NCBI RefSeq assembly: GCF_903469665.1
Contig: NZ_CAGKLC010000023.1
Coordinates: 1 to 63,009 of the forward strand
Length of the DNA: 63,009 bases
From: Flavobacterium sp. UGB4466
Lineage (GTDB): Bacteria > Bacteroidota > Bacteroidia > Flavobacteriales > Flavobacteriaceae
Reading direction: 5' to 3'
Position numbers and translations under genes: made by a program
In this document: positions 15,101-22,069 of the stretch, one piece after another
Layout of the letters: each line of letters begins with the position of its first letter
Numbering within the stretch: position 1 is the stretch's first letter
Notes under the pieces: model-generated
Database searches by the model: none
What the model was told of the DNA's origin: nothing
The model's input: the letters and a program-made list of their open reading frames with translations, nothing else

Positions 15101-16125
15101 TTTACGTATCGGGGTATTGTTCCCTGAAGGATTGTTGAGGTTCGGCCATCACAAAAATAAGCGGTTGAACCACTCACATTGGTAACATCTGCTGTTGGAG
15201 GCGGAACCACTACTGTTACTTCATCCATTCCATTGGCACAGGTTCCGGCAACAGTCCATCTAAAAACATAAGTACCTTCAAGCAGACCTGTTACGGTTGT
15301 ATTGTTTTGATTGGCATTCGTAAAAGTTGGAATACCAGGTCCTGAAACAACTGTCCAGGTACCTTGCTGCTGTCCTGGTGTGCTTCCGCCAAAACTCCCA
15401 TTAAGAGTAACGGTCTGAGTTGCAGAATAACAGTTTGAAAGCGTGATATCAGCTCCTGCGGTAACAGGCATTCTTCCGCCCAAGCTTGAAATAACTACGT
15501 CATCCGTTGAAGTACAGGATGCATTTGTTATCGTCCATCTTAAAGTGGTCGAACCGGAACTATTTCCGGAAACCGAAATGGTACTAGTGGGAGAATTTGG
15601 ATTGTTGATTGTAACTCCGGCATTATTATTTCCTACAATACTCCAGGTTCCTGTTTCTGTTCCTCCAACTGTATTTCCGGTAAGTGGATATGTCCCCTGA
15701 CAATAGGTTTGATCTGGTCCTGCATTTGCACGTGTAAGTGGCGAAACCGTCACTACAACATCATCAAATATGGTTGAATCGTCGCCACATTTAGCCGTTA
15801 ATCTAAAAGTATAACTATTTCCTGGAATCGCTCCCTTAATTAAGGTTTGCAATGCGTTCGGATCATCGATTTGTACCGCTGGCCCTCCTATCTGACTCCA
15901 TTTCGGAGCATCCATAAAATTAGTCCCCGGTGCCGTATTGGCTGTCCCCAGTAAATAAAACTGATCCGGCGGTAAAGCTGTTGCTCCACCCGGACAAATT
16001 GTTCTGTCTGCATTTGCATTTACAGTACAATTCTGTGAAAAAGTATAAACGGGAAGTACAAATAAAAAAAAGAAAAGCGTTTTATTTAGTCCTTTATGTA
16101 ATTTATCAGAGTAATTTAATTTCAT
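3157..16125 (-). CDS. Giant type IX-secreted surface protein with about 40 tandem beta domains and CHU_C tail
   Basis: The gene encodes 4322 aa from the ATG at 16125. The frame also opens at 16188, but a -7 box (TAAATTTG, 16188-16195) lies there and only the ATG at 16125 gives a clean signal peptide (to about residue 31, ending TFSQ). Domains in order: 16 PKD/Ig-like units of about 85-90 aa marked by AGPDQ..C (about 30-1440); 11 Ig-like units marked YQWQ (about 1440-2550); 11-12 units of about 115 aa marked NGY...NALTNDTLNG...CEKLNPTNCD (about 2575-3845); three DUF11 domains (about 3848, 3975, 4096). The last 100 residues (AFSPNNDGINEVF, YDRWGVLVY) form the gliding-motility-associated C-terminal domain used as a type IX secretion signal. 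The likely role is a cell-surface adhesin or filament; the ligand is unknown. Many paired Cys suggest disulfides. Opposite-strand open frames here are composition shadows. Confidence 0.9.
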   Translation of the reverse strand: MKLNYSDKLHKGLNKTLFFFLFVLPVYTFSQNCTVNANADRTICPGGATALPPDQFYLLGTANTAPGTNFMDAPKWSQIGGPAVQIDDPNALQTLIKGAIPGNSYTFRLTAKCGDDSTIFDDVVVTVSPLTRANAGPDQTYCQGTYPLTGNTVGGTETGTWSIVGNNNAGVTINNPNSPTSTISVSGNSSGSTTLRWTITNASCTSTDDVVISSLGGRMPVTAGADITLSNCYSATQTVTLNGSFGGSTPGQQQGTWTVVSGPGIPTFTNANQNNTTVTGLLEGTYVFRWTVAGTCANGMDEVTVVVPPPTADVTNVSGSTAYFCDGRTSTILQGTIPRYVNESVQWTQTGGPTAVIQNPTSPSTAVSGMTTLGTYTFLYTLTNSVTNCVTTANYVVVLEDIISISGGPDQVLGCNESEATIPVTFAGNGQMSWQIVSGPSINPILNPPYPSFPTPPVNFSGNSLTISQLTFSGTYVVRLIKAPNQGSQCETVNDNVTLVVSATPTTSSAGTMQIVPCNSTSGTLAGNLVVRGKGKWSQISGPSSVTFSDVNSPTTTVSPLINGAYKFRWTISGGEACEVSQSTSEVLVSSVAPTAANAGPDQAVCFGAKVQLQGNAIQNSENGTWTVSPSAGVIISDPGDPNTKVSGLAANTTYTFTWTIANGCGTSADTVDVVTNGTEGADADAGAAQCFPTGTSTITLKGNDPAPGTGIWTQTAGTSVTITNPTQYNTTVTGLSDGDYTFKWTVSNVGCTDGEDSVGITIAPDITVAQAGPGQRLCANNTTVTANAPASGESGLWELVSGGDGPVITNPTSPTTTITGLTSGSWVFKWTISRGFCASTSATVQLNVDEGPSPAIAGPDQTVCNQNSVTLGATPPVIGNGIWSLVSGPNSPVFSDARAANSTLSGLITGEYILEWTTSTGINCSTNQDQMTVKVTEVAAAGSDYATCLEGPLYLTGNPNSTGTWTYVSGGAGAPTITTTSNNSAAVTNLIPGVYVFRYTIAAQGLCPETSDDIQVTVNGQITTPPNAGPDQEFCDVGAGGFQLAASTPDPGTTGKWTLLFGPGTGSFVNDTDPNTMFINPGYGFYVFNWTVSSGTCSESDQIRIENSEPPSQAIAGGDKSICGSVTDLTAIPPLAGVGKWAQVSGPTTAVFSSDIMPTTTVSNLTQTGGVYVFSWTVSNGALCPSTTDSVQITVTADLTIPNAGPDQTICESDSAILAANAIAVGTGQWSKTSGPAGVFSAASSPTSTFTPSASGTYVLRWTATNLSCQFFDELTLTVNPLPSTSNAGTPISICEFQTLTLAANTPIIGTGLWTQVSGPVTVSFTDATSPTTTVLGTQAGNYVFRWTITSGVCASSSSTVSVTVNALPPLANAGADQTICNTGTATLNGNNPVTGTGIWTFVTNPGGTAVITNANAFNTTVTNISVGTTRLKWTISNGSCNSYTDEVNIVRPSDLVLPALTSDTTICEGGTTTFTASPTGSIAPYTYQWQTSANGVTGWANISGQTNASFSTNNALTTGDYYRVMVSSTCTQVTSNVAKLTIIADPVVTIQPTGSTICSGDTHTMTVAATTTNTAAGTIGYQWQSSVNGTSGWTNVSGGSGANTATYTTAALTSNLYFRAQITQSGSGCETFSNAALVNVARITTQPATPAAICVGGIVSITIAATLDGGAGTLSYQWQSNSGAGFVNETNGTATTANFTSDVLNTTTQFRCLVTSSTTNCVLTSNTVTATVVADPAISVPPTGGIVCSGGAFTLSVTGTGGTPSLNYQWYSSSDNISFAQISGATSSTYTTPALTQDTYYRVDVSATGNGCGLVSSNSVLVDVIPDPVVNQQPIGNTICSGATHTMTVAASGDPLGGTLIYQWERSANGTTGWANTTGGSGATTAAYTTGALTSTFYYRVRVRQAANGCEVYSDAVAVFVATIATQPVTPVAICVGGIVNISISASLNGGTGSLSYQWQSNSGSGFVNETNATATTANFTSDILNGTTQFRCLVTSSTTNCTLTSNTVTATVVPDPSITVQPTGATICSGGNHTLSVTGANGTPTLTYQWYSSTNNATFTAISGATAATYATPALTQTTYYKVEVSASGNGCNTITSNVATVTVLSAITIVTQPVFRTNICSGSNATLNVVVAGGSGNYAYQWKSSAALAGPFTDISGANSASYTTPNLTVTTFYQVAISDPTQGCIPILSSIASVIIPSITTQPVNPNTVCVGGTVLMSTAASANNGSASFTYQWQRSSDGVNGWADITGEIRAQNPNYLTGPLSVTTYYRCVITSSNPNCTLITNVVVASVIPDPTIGIQPVGGNICEGGVFTMTSTAQNGSGNFTYQWQKSLDGTTGWANVTDGSGANTTTYTTGFVNADAYYRLNVTDSGVGCGTINSNPAKVDVFEIPIISTQPKDGEACINETHTFTVVAAGNISGSPILYQWQSAAALAGPYTDVTAGVGGTTASYTTPAYATAGNRYFRVMISQAESGCRTFSNQVTLQVFNLPTAPVGAVTEQPSCTIATGTVNITNPDLGTGYEYSSDGTTFQASNVFTGLPSGNVTIYVRRVGLNTCISSGTIFTIFNRICAVPENFASISGDTGGSTAPHSILDSDTINGVILNPSSVNVTINSISSYLTYDFNPLSRTISVAPGTPAGDYTLTYTICEIVNPGNPSDPSNFKNCSTATEVISVTTAGIDAKIDIVRYLVNGYTGANNVINALTNDRLASAQATLSNVTLSVVNPALPIDPLVTTVPYLDITTGNVNVPPGTVKGLYEIEYKICEIGVPTNCDTAFILVPVGNALIVANDDKVENINGYLGQMNAANALTNDSLNGVPITAANFDEITITQNIAATPLYPGANVPVFSSATGSISIPAGTPANTYFITYTICEKLNPTNCADASIAVVVKAAPLIVNDDQVNNVNGYEGGVDVINVYTNAAGADTFDGQVININLANLLTPSILTPAQPKVPGAPVPELDVSLGFVTVPPGTPAGQYQIKYQICEDLNPGNCDDAIVIINVVAPIIEAIDDTVLNVNGYDGADDIINIYDNDLLNGGMLDLPDITTTVISTPAAINGGPVPTLDSVTGLVDVPPGTPAGEYKFVYKICENLNPTNCDQAVVTIIVVPAPIDAVDDANFAPINGFVGDPNALNALNNDTLNGLAVIPSEVTITNIIPATPINGGLVPVLNATTGNVSVPPGTAAGIYFIGYQLNEKLNLSNNDAAIITVEVSAPLIVANDDTIANVNGYVTTNNAIDVLLNDTLNGTAANISKVNITVDVPATAINGGPVPVLEPLTGFVRIPAGTPAGDYEIKYHICEKINPLNCDNATVFINVTGAQIDAVNDAVANINGFTGAVNVLNALTNDTLNGAAVIPSQVTISNVVPATPINGGAVPVLNPSNGNVNVPAGTAAGTYTIQYRLNENLNPANFDTATITIDVIAPTIVANADNAGTINGYTGATNILNAITNDRLNGSDIQLVNIDITSVSRITPTGYVSGNPVPVLNTATGNVDVPAGTSAGIYVIHYRICEKLNPSNCSEADITVNVIAPIIDANNDFASNINGYVGANNVVNVLTNDALNGVTAQATLVNISVLSTTPPSTSTNGIVPVLNTATGNVNVPPGTSAGTYFIQYQICEKLNPTNCDQATIIIIVNAPPIVAEDDTITNANGLSGINNVLNAFTNNDTYNGVLLTDVSLINPTIISGATSINGGLVPVLDLATGFVSIPAGTPVGTYQIRYRICDKLNPANCDDAIITVVVAVPTIVANDDAADNINGLTGASNVLNAYANDTLNGTTILQTNINSTLITAANSINGAAVPVLNILTGAVDVPAGTAAGIYSIVYKICDKLNPSNCDEAVIKITVAQPSIQLLKQGVFVDSNGDGYAQPGEQIRYSFVITNTGTLDLNNVVVTDPKANITGTPIAVLGVGQSNTTSYKGTYVLTQADINLGYVENQALVTAQPTSGSAIQDLSDSNDLTLIGPNDPTITPVPQHKELTLIKGGKLTGNGGVGSIINYSFTVKNTGNVVLTNLVVTDPMLTATTIAVSPNVLAPGATGAATASYTVNIADVAKGVVINSALAIGDDPQGNPVTDISDSDDPTLIGDDDPTVVNLSLKPSIALIKTATFNDENKNGYAEVGETVTYRFSITNTGNIILVNVVVKDPKPGVTITGDPVILKQGETNSNNFVGTYVLTAADLEAGSVENQAEVSAVSPDGQIAKDLSDGNSILGDNPTVLPLDACKITVHNAFSPNNDGINEVFKIDGVECYPDVTVEIYDRWGVLVYDAHGYNNTSVAFRGISEGRATVNKQKGLPVGTYFYVITYKTYLNEPVSLMGYLYFSK

Positions 16126-16187
16126 AAATTTAAATTTTTGAATTAAAAACAAAGAAATAACAGTAAAAACATTGGGGCGGCTTAACA

Positions 16188-16195
16188 CAAATTTA
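16188..16195 (-). promoter_or_regulatory. -7 promoter element (TAAATTTG) of the giant gene
   Basis: It matches TAnnTTTG and would place transcription start about 55 nt before the ATG at 16125. No convincing -33 TTG was found at the usual distance. Confidence 0.45.
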
Positions 16196-16365
16196 ATAAA
16201 AAAAAGCTTATCTCCTTAATAAACGCATTGATTATTAGATAGTTACAGAATCGAAACAATTTAAAGTCGTACTTTACTGATTATCAATAAGTTACAAGTA
16301 TAGAGGGGTTTTATTTGTATAAAAAAACGAAATAAGAACTCCTAAAATCATTAAAAAAACAAAAA

Positions 16366-16388
16366 AACAAGACAAACTACATCCTGTT
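16366..16388 (-). terminator. Weak rho-independent terminator after queG
   Basis: A seven-pair stem (AACAGGA with TCTTGTT, one G-U) is followed on the minus strand by a run of T, shortly after the queG stop codon. Confidence 0.4.
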
Positions 16389-16395
16389 TTTAGTT

Positions 16396-17322
16396 TTATT
16401 CAAGAAAGAGAATATTGCGTTTTAAGCCATCAAATTTGGTTCTTTTGATAGGAGAATTTTTAAAAACTAACCGAAAAGTCTCTTCGGTAATTTCGATCCA
16501 ATCCTTTTTAGAAAAAGAAAGCAGTTCCGGATTGGGATTGAATAAAGGTTCGGAATGCGGCTTTGAGAACCGATTCCACGGACAAACATCCTGACAGGTA
16601 TCACAGCCAAACATCCATTCATCAAACTTTCCCTTCATTTCATGAGGTATGTTTTCTTTGAGTTCGATCGTGTAATACGAGATACATTTACTGCCGTCGA
16701 CTACATGAGGAGCCACTATTGCCTGTGTGGGACAGGCATCAATACAGGCGGTACACGACCCGCAATGATCTGTTGTAGCGTGGTCGTACTCTAAATCTAA
16801 ATCCAGAATAAGTTCGGCTATGAAATAAAAAGATCCTACTTTTTGAGTCAGCAGGTTACCGCTTTTACCAATCCAGCCCAGTCCGCTTTTTGCTGCCCAG
16901 GCCCGATCTAAAACGGGTGCCGAATCTACAAAAGCACGGCCTGATACTTCTCCTATATTCTCCTGAATCGAGTGTAAAAATTCTTTTAATTTTTCTTTAA
17001 TCACAAAATGATAATCCTGACCGTAGGCATATTTCGAAATTTTAAAACTTTCGTCGGTCTGAGTTTCTGTTGGGTAGTAATTTAGTAAAAGCGACACTAC
17101 ACTCTTAGCATCATCTACTAATAAAGTAGGATCCAGACGTTTGTCAAAATAGTTCTCCATATACCCCATCTGCCCATGATGGTTGTTGTTTAACCATTTT
17201 TCAAGACGCGGCGCCTCCTCTTCCAGAAATCCTGCTTTGGATATTCCACAAGAAAGAAAACCAAGCCTTTTGGCTTCAGCTTTTATGAATTTTGAATAGG
17301 TCTCTTTAGAATTGATTGTCAT
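16396..17322 (-). CDS. queG: Epoxyqueuosine reductase
   Basis: This cytoplasmic cobalamin and iron-sulfur enzyme carries out the last step of tRNA queuosine synthesis, reducing epoxyqueuosine to queuosine. The 308 aa length is usual for the family. The catalytic Asp region [10 protein letters not shown] lies near 128-137. Two ferredoxin-like [4Fe-4S] motifs are complete: [12 protein letters not shown] near 186-197 and [11 protein letters not shown] near 238-248. The start codon overlaps the stop of the P450 gene by 4 bases (ATGA), so the two are probably translationally coupled. No other queuosine genes are nearby. Confidence 0.95.
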   Translation of the reverse strand: MTINSKETYSKFIKAEAKRLGFLSCGISKAGFLEEEAPRLEKWLNNNHHGQMGYMENYFDKRLDPTLLVDDAKSVVSLLLNYYPTETQTDESFKISKYAYGQDYHFVIKEKLKEFLHSIQENIGEVSGRAFVDSAPVLDRAWAAKSGLGWIGKSGNLLTQKVGSFYFIAELILDLDLEYDHATTDHCGSCTACIDACPTQAIVAPHVVDGSKCISYYTIELKENIPHEMKGKFDEWMFGCDTCQDVCPWNRFSKPHSEPLFNPNPELLSFSKKDWIEITEETFRLVFKNSPIKRTKFDGLKRNILFLE

Positions 17323-18665
17323 CTTTTAGAGAATAAAACTTCTATTCCAACAGGTTTTAAAGTAATTAACGGATTGAATTGAACCGTATCAGTCTCCGAT
17401 TTAATTACATATTTTTTCACAATATGAGCCACAGTAAGGCACATTTCATAGATCGCAAATCCCGCTCCGATACACATTCTTGGTCCGGCTCCGAAAGGAT
17501 AAAAATATTGCATCGAGTGTTTCTTTTGTTCCCCAAGAAAACGCTCAGGAATAAACTCTTCGGGATTTTCCCAGTATTTAGGATTTCGATGCAACTCATA
17601 AAAAGAAACTCCAATTAGTGTTCCTTTTTTTAAATGATACGGTCCTATAGTATCGTCTTCAACATTTTGCCGGTCTGTAATCCAGGCTGGCGGATACAGG
17701 CGCATCGCTTCATTGATAACGGCATTCAAATAGGTCATCTTCTGCAATTGTTCTACTACATTCTCTGTTTGTGCTTCGATTTCCAGAATTTCATCCAATA
17801 CTTTCTGCTGTATCTCCGGATTTCTTCCCAAAAGATATAGTGTAAAAGTTAAAGCGTTGGCACTGGTTTCATGTCCGGCAATAAAAAGAATCTTAATTTC
17901 ATCGATCAGTTGTTTGACCGACATTCCTTCACCGGTATCTTCGTAACGGGTTTCTAAAAGCAGCTGAAGCAAATCGTTTACGGGCTCTCCCGAAGTGGTT
18001 CGCTCGTCGATAATTTCCTGAATGATTCGGTTGTTTTCTTCGGCCAGTTCCAAATGTTTTGCCACCTGACCACTCACCGAAAACCACCATGCTTTATGGG
18101 GAAGCCGAATTTCTTTGATCAAAAAATGCTGAACTTCTTCGATGATGTATTTGATACGATTTAATTTCTCTTCCGAAATCGAAAGGTGAAACAGTGATTT
18201 CGCCACTACATTAAATGCGAGCTCACTCATAACAGGAAAGAGGTCAATGCACTTTTCTTCCTCCAATTCCTTTAATTCTGAAACGATTGTCTCGTTCATA
18301 TTCTCAACCAGCTGATTCATCTTCTGTTTATGAAACGCGGGCTGAATGAGTCGTCTTTGTTTCAGCCAAAAATCACCGTCAACGGTCAAAAGTCCTTTTC
18401 CTAAGTATTTTGAAAGATAAACGGACTGAAATTTAGATTTGTGATAGTTCTTTTGATTTTTCTGTAGAATATGCTGGGCAATCTCATTATCGCGCGATAA
18501 AATCAAGTGTTTCGAACGTCCTATCTGAAGCGAAAAAGAATCCCCAAACTGATCAAAATATCTTTTATGATAAGGAATAGGGTTTCTACGCACTCCTTCG
18601 GCATCTAAAAAGAACCTTACGATCGAAAGCTTATTCGGGTACTTGTATTTTTTATTTTCAGACAT
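17319..18665 (-). CDS. Cytochrome P450
   Basis: A 448 aa soluble heme monooxygenase. Family landmarks are all present: the I-helix oxygen-activation motif AGHETSAN near 262-269, the K-helix ExxR (EAMRLYPP near 317), and the heme-binding loop [10 protein letters not shown] with the Cys ligand near residue 396. There is no signal peptide or membrane anchor. It follows ruvB by 11 bp and overlaps queG by 4 bases, so the three probably share a transcript. No ferredoxin or ferredoxin reductase gene is adjacent. The substrate cannot be told from sequence; a fatty acid or other hydrophobic compound would fit the general fold. Confidence 0.92.
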   Translation of the reverse strand: MSENKKYKYPNKLSIVRFFLDAEGVRRNPIPYHKRYFDQFGDSFSLQIGRSKHLILSRDNEIAQHILQKNQKNYHKSKFQSVYLSKYLGKGLLTVDGDFWLKQRRLIQPAFHKQKMNQLVENMNETIVSELKELEEEKCIDLFPVMSELAFNVVAKSLFHLSISEEKLNRIKYIIEEVQHFLIKEIRLPHKAWWFSVSGQVAKHLELAEENNRIIQEIIDERTTSGEPVNDLLQLLLETRYEDTGEGMSVKQLIDEIKILFIAGHETSANALTFTLYLLGRNPEIQQKVLDEILEIEAQTENVVEQLQKMTYLNAVINEAMRLYPPAWITDRQNVEDDTIGPYHLKKGTLIGVSFYELHRNPKYWENPEEFIPERFLGEQKKHSMQYFYPFGAGPRMCIGAGFAIYEMCLTVAHIVKKYVIKSETDTVQFNPLITLKPVGIEVLFSKR

Positions 18666-18676
18666 GCTTAACAGGA

Positions 18677-19699
18677 TTAAAACAATCCGCCCTGAATGTT
18701 GGTATTTATTTTTCCTAAGTGTTTGTAGGCCTTATCCGTAACCTCACGTCCGCGTGGTGTACGCATAATAAAACCTTCCTGAATCAAAAAGGGTTCGTAA
18801 ACTTCTTCAATGGTTTCACTGCTTTCTGATACAGCAGTTGCCAAAGTCGAAAGTCCTACGGGGCCACCTTTGAATTTGTTAATAATGGTCAGTAAAATTT
18901 TATTATCCATTTCATCCAATCCATGCGCGTCTACATTTAGTGCTTTTAAGGCATAACGTGCAATTTCGATATCGATGGTTCCATTTCCTTTAATCTGTGC
19001 AAAATCGCGAACTCTTCTCAGCAATGCATTGGCAATACGAGGTGTTCCACGGCTTCTACCGGCTATTTCGATAGCGGCATCCAATGAAATTGGCATTTTA
19101 AGTATAGAAGAACTTCTTTCTACAATGGTGGTCAAAAGTTCAGTAGTATAGTATTGCAAACGGGAGGAGATTCCAAAACGAGCTCTCATCGGGGCTGTCA
19201 ATAATCCGGAACGCGTTGTAGCTCCTATCAGCGTAAAAGGATTCAGATTGATTTGTACCGTTCTGGCATTTGGTCCGGATTCAATCATAATATCGATTTT
19301 GAAATCCTCCATAGCCGAATACAAATATTCTTCGACAATAGGACTCAAACGGTGAATCTCATCAATGAATAAAACGTCTCTTTCGTCAAGATTGGTCAAT
19401 AAACCTGCCAAATCTCCCGGTTTGTCCAAAACAGGCCCTGAAGTAATTTTGATCCCCACTTCAAGCTCATTGGCCAAAATGTTCGCCAAAGTAGTTTTAC
19501 CCAATCCCGGAGGTCCGTGAAAAAGAGCGTGATCAAGTGCTTCACCACGCTGATTAGCGGCAGCAACGAAAATCTTTAGGTTCTCTAAAACCTGATCTTG
19601 TCCTGCAAAATCATCAAATGACAGTGGACGCAATCTTTTTTCAAGATCTAATTCTTCCGGATTGTACCCTTTTGTAGTGGGATCTAAGTTTTCATTCAT
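18677..19699 (-). CDS. ruvB: Holliday junction branch migration helicase RuvB
   Basis: The hexameric AAA+ motor that drives branch migration with RuvA during recombination repair. It is 340 aa, the usual length. Walker [10 protein letters not shown] is at 62-70 and Walker B DEIH at 113-116. Sensor 1 GATTRSG lies near 158-164, the arginine-finger region RARFG near 171-175, and the C-terminal winged helix ends the protein. ruvA and ruvC are not in the window. A -7 box ends only 4 bases before the ATG, so the mRNA may be nearly leaderless. Confidence 0.97.
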   Translation of the reverse strand: MNENLDPTTKGYNPEELDLEKRLRPLSFDDFAGQDQVLENLKIFVAAANQRGEALDHALFHGPPGLGKTTLANILANELEVGIKITSGPVLDKPGDLAGLLTNLDERDVLFIDEIHRLSPIVEEYLYSAMEDFKIDIMIESGPNARTVQINLNPFTLIGATTRSGLLTAPMRARFGISSRLQYYTTELLTTIVERSSSILKMPISLDAAIEIAGRSRGTPRIANALLRRVRDFAQIKGNGTIDIEIARYALKALNVDAHGLDEMDNKILLTIINKFKGGPVGLSTLATAVSESSETIEEVYEPFLIQEGFIMRTPRGREVTDKAYKHLGKINTNIQGGLF

Positions 19700-19703
19700 T
19701 TTA

Positions 19704-19711
19704 CAAAGATA
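19704..19711 (-). promoter_or_regulatory. -7 promoter element (TATCTTTG) directly before ruvB
   Basis: It is an exact match to TAnnTTTG, separated from the ruvB ATG by four bases (TAAA). No -33 TTG was seen at 17-23 bases. The upstream side enters the heptamer repeat. Confidence 0.45.
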
Positions 19712-19754
19712 GACAAAGAAATTAGTTTGTAAAACAGTTACATTTCAAATTCGA

Positions 19755-19957
19755 AGTTTCAGGTTTCAGCTTTCAGGTTTCAAGTTTCAAGTTTCAGGTT
19801 TCAGGTTTCAGGTTTCAAGTTTCAGGTTTCAAGTTTCAAGTTTCAGGTTTCAGGTTTCAGGTTTCAGGTTTCAAGTTTCAGGTTTCAAGTTTCAGGTTTC
19901 AAGTTTCAAGTTTCAGGTTTCAAGTTTTAGGTTTTAGGTTTCAGGTTTCAAGTTCTA
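19755..19957. repeat. Heptanucleotide tandem repeat, about 29 copies of (A/G)GTTTCA
   Basis: Twenty-nine contiguous 7-base units read AGTTTCA or GGTTTCA, with a few variants near the ends (GCTTTCA, AGTTTTA, GGTTTTA, AGTTCTA). The A/G choice at the first base is irregular. The array lies between the ruvB start and the end of the membrane-protein gene. There are no spacers, so it is not CRISPR. Copy number is likely to vary by slippage. Confidence 0.95.
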
Positions 19958-20026
19958 AATCATTCCTTTGCCGGACTAATGACGAACACCTCTTCGTTAT
20001 CCGCCATTTGAATTCCGATACTCTTT

Positions 20027-20596
20027 TTAGGAAATGTTTTTTAAGAAATCCAGGAGCTTTACTTCCCTCTTAATGATTCTTACCAACATAACTCCAAAAA
20101 ACAGTAAAAAACCAAATCCGCTAACAAGGATATAGAGATAAAACCCTTTGGACAAATTTTCTTTAAAAACGGGTAAAAGCAAGGTAAAGCCGGCAACATA
20201 AGTCATATAAATTATGGGCGTAAAAATGTAATGGATTTTTTTTCTCCATTGATAAAAGTGTTGAGCCTGCTTGCTGTATTCGATTAAAGGAACGTCTGTT
20301 TTTAAATTCTCGAATTTTCTTGCGCTCCTCCACTCCAGAGCGATGCGGACCACCAACATGGTAATCATAATTCCCAATCCGAAACTGAATACAGTTTGTT
20401 TATAGGCTCCCACCCAAATGTAATAGACGATCAGTATGATTGCCGTCAGACTCAGAATTATTCTAGTCCAAAGATGATTGCGTTTTATTTTTTTAGTATG
20501 TGCTTCTGCCTTTTCAATGACATCGTTGGCGGCTGGTTTTATATTGGATACTGCTTGCTGATCCCAAATGTTTTGTAAATCTTCAAATGTTTTCAT
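20027..20596 (-). CDS. Four-helix membrane protein beside an ECF sigma factor (possible anti-sigma or partner)
   Basis: 189 aa from the ATG at 20596; an in-frame GTG three codons earlier is less likely. A soluble N-terminal segment (MKTFEDLQNIWDQQ to about residue 40) precedes four predicted membrane helices near 43-65, 68-85, 120-145 and 150-175, with a basic tail. Its start overlaps the 3' end of the sigma factor gene by 14 bases, which implies co-translation. Many ECF sigma genes are followed by a membrane partner that holds the sigma inactive. No known anti-sigma domain (such as the zinc-binding HxxxCxxC) is visible, so this role is inferred from position only. Confidence 0.75.
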   Translation of the reverse strand: MKTFEDLQNIWDQQAVSNIKPAANDVIEKAEAHTKKIKRNHLWTRIILSLTAIILIVYYIWVGAYKQTVFSFGLGIMITMLVVRIALEWRSARKFENLKTDVPLIEYSKQAQHFYQWRKKIHYIFTPIIYMTYVAGFTLLLPVFKENLSKGFYLYILVSGFGFLLFFGVMLVRIIKREVKLLDFLKNIS

Positions 20597-21077
20597 TTTG
20601 TACACATTGCGTTAAACTTTTTTTAATTCGATGGATTCTAACCCGAAGTGTTTCTTCAGTGATTCCGATTACTTCTGATATTTCGGGATATTCGATACCA
20701 TCTAAGATCATCAGAATGATCATTTTATTGGTTTCTTCGAGCTTTTGTATGCACTGATACATTTGCTGAAGCTGTTCTTCTTTTTCATCCGAATACGTTT
20801 CCGAAGCAACCTTAGGCAGTATATCTGTTCTGATTTCTTTTCGCGTAGATGATTTTCGTAAAAAAAGAAGACAGGTATTAACGGTGATCCTGTAAATCCA
20901 GGTACTGATACTCGATTCATTCCGAAAGGTATCTAAATGCTCCCAAACCTTGATGAAAACTTCCTGAGCTGCATCAGAAGCTAATGCAATATCTCCACAA
21001 AAATAACCTTTGCACAAACGAAACACTTTATTGTAATGTTTGTTATATATCTCGTTAAATTGTTCTTTTTTATTCAC
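20583..21077 (-). CDS. RNA polymerase ECF-type sigma factor
   Basis: A 164 aa sigma-70 family protein with only regions 2 and 4. Region 2 is near 10-75 (AQEVFIKVWEHLDTF, STWIYRITVN) and region 4 near 105-155 (GIEYPEISEVIGITEETLRVRIHR). The start is a GTG at 21077, one base after the hydrolase stop, with AAGG just ahead of it. It sits between a secreted alpha/beta hydrolase gene and a membrane protein gene, apparently in one operon. The inducing signal and target promoter are unknown. Confidence 0.93.
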   Translation of the reverse strand: MNKKEQFNEIYNKHYNKVFRLCKGYFCGDIALASDAAQEVFIKVWEHLDTFRNESSISTWIYRITVNTCLLFLRKSSTRKEIRTDILPKVASETYSDEKEEQLQQMYQCIQKLEETNKMIILMILDGIEYPEISEVIGITEETLRVRIHRIKKSLTQCVQNENI

Positions 21078-21078
21078 C

Positions 21079-21915
21079 TTAACGTATTTCTGATTTTACT
21101 TTTTCCATGAACCACTCCGGTTGATCGTACATTACAAAATGTGCCGAATTTGCTGCATAATAAATTTTCACCGATGGCAGATTTTCATACTGCGCTTTAT
21201 AGGTGTTTTGTACGGTAGCAAGATCGGGATTTGTGGCCGCTAAAATTACTACCGGAATTTTAATTTGGGCAATTTCTTTACGTAAATCTAAATTAAGCAT
21301 ATCGATATAACCGTATACATAGGTTTTCCTGTCGGCCGCATTCATCCATTCGTTGATTGTTTTTTGCTTTTCTTTGTTCAGACACATATAAGAAGTCGTC
21401 TGGGAATTCATCGCATTGAAAGCCTTTTGGTCCATAGCCAGCATCATTTTGCTTTGTGGATTGTCATAAGGAATAACTTCTCCTTTGTAATTAGGAATCA
21501 TTAGTGCTGCACTTGCCGGTAAAGCATCAACGATGATTACTTTTTTGAACAAATTCGTTTCTTCGGCTGCCAGCCACAAACTTAGAGTTCCTCCCAAACT
21601 GTGACCCATTAATGTGGCTTTCTTTAGTTTCTTCGTTTTGACATAAGAGACAACCTGGTTTTTTATTGTAGACAACCAAGGGCCTTCAATTGGAGGAACA
21701 TTTCCAAACCCGGCAAAAGTAAAAATATGGCATTCGTAATTTTTAGAAAGTTCGGCTACGGTTTCGTTCCACACTTCTCCTGTACAGCCAAAACCCGGAA
21801 ATAATAAAACAGGTGCTCCTTTTCCTTTTACATCAACCTTAAAAGCGGTTTGCGAAAAAACAGATTTTGAAATAAGAAGCATCAATGCGATCAGTAAAAT
21901 TGATTTAGTTTTCAT
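21079..21915 (-). CDS. Secreted alpha/beta hydrolase
   Basis: 278 aa with a signal peptide (about 1-22, ending SVFSQ), so it acts in the periplasm or outside. The nucleophile elbow GHSLGG places Ser at 106. The catalytic His is probably at 259 (SAHFVMYDQPEW). The oxyanion region is LLFPGFG near 37-43. The substrate is not predictable; ester or lactone hydrolases and haloperoxidase-like enzymes share these motifs. It is the first gene of the operon with the ECF sigma factor. Confidence 0.85.
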   Translation of the reverse strand: MKTKSILLIALMLLISKSVFSQTAFKVDVKGKGAPVLLFPGFGCTGEVWNETVAELSKNYECHIFTFAGFGNVPPIEGPWLSTIKNQVVSYVKTKKLKKATLMGHSLGGTLSLWLAAEETNLFKKVIIVDALPASAALMIPNYKGEVIPYDNPQSKMMLAMDQKAFNAMNSQTTSYMCLNKEKQKTINEWMNAADRKTYVYGYIDMLNLDLRKEIAQIKIPVVILAATNPDLATVQNTYKAQYENLPSVKIYYAANSAHFVMYDQPEWFMEKVKSEIR

Positions 21916-22069
21916 AATGTTATTTTTTAAAGTTTCTCTTTTGATGCAGTGCTATGCTATTTGTTACCTCAAAAAATACTTTTTTTTAAAATAAATTATA
22001 AACCCTTAATCTGCGGCACTTCACGCGTGCTTTTGTTCCGCAAAAAACTGAATAATCCAGCTACTTTAA

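Noticed and set aside
3734..15700. Many plus-strand open frames of 60-130 codons opposite the giant gene
   Set aside because: They follow the codon composition of the Thr/Val/Gly/Asn-rich gene on the other strand and show only Val/Ile/Thr-rich low complexity.
19755..19957. CRISPR array
   Set aside because: The repeats are 7 bases long and contiguous without spacers.
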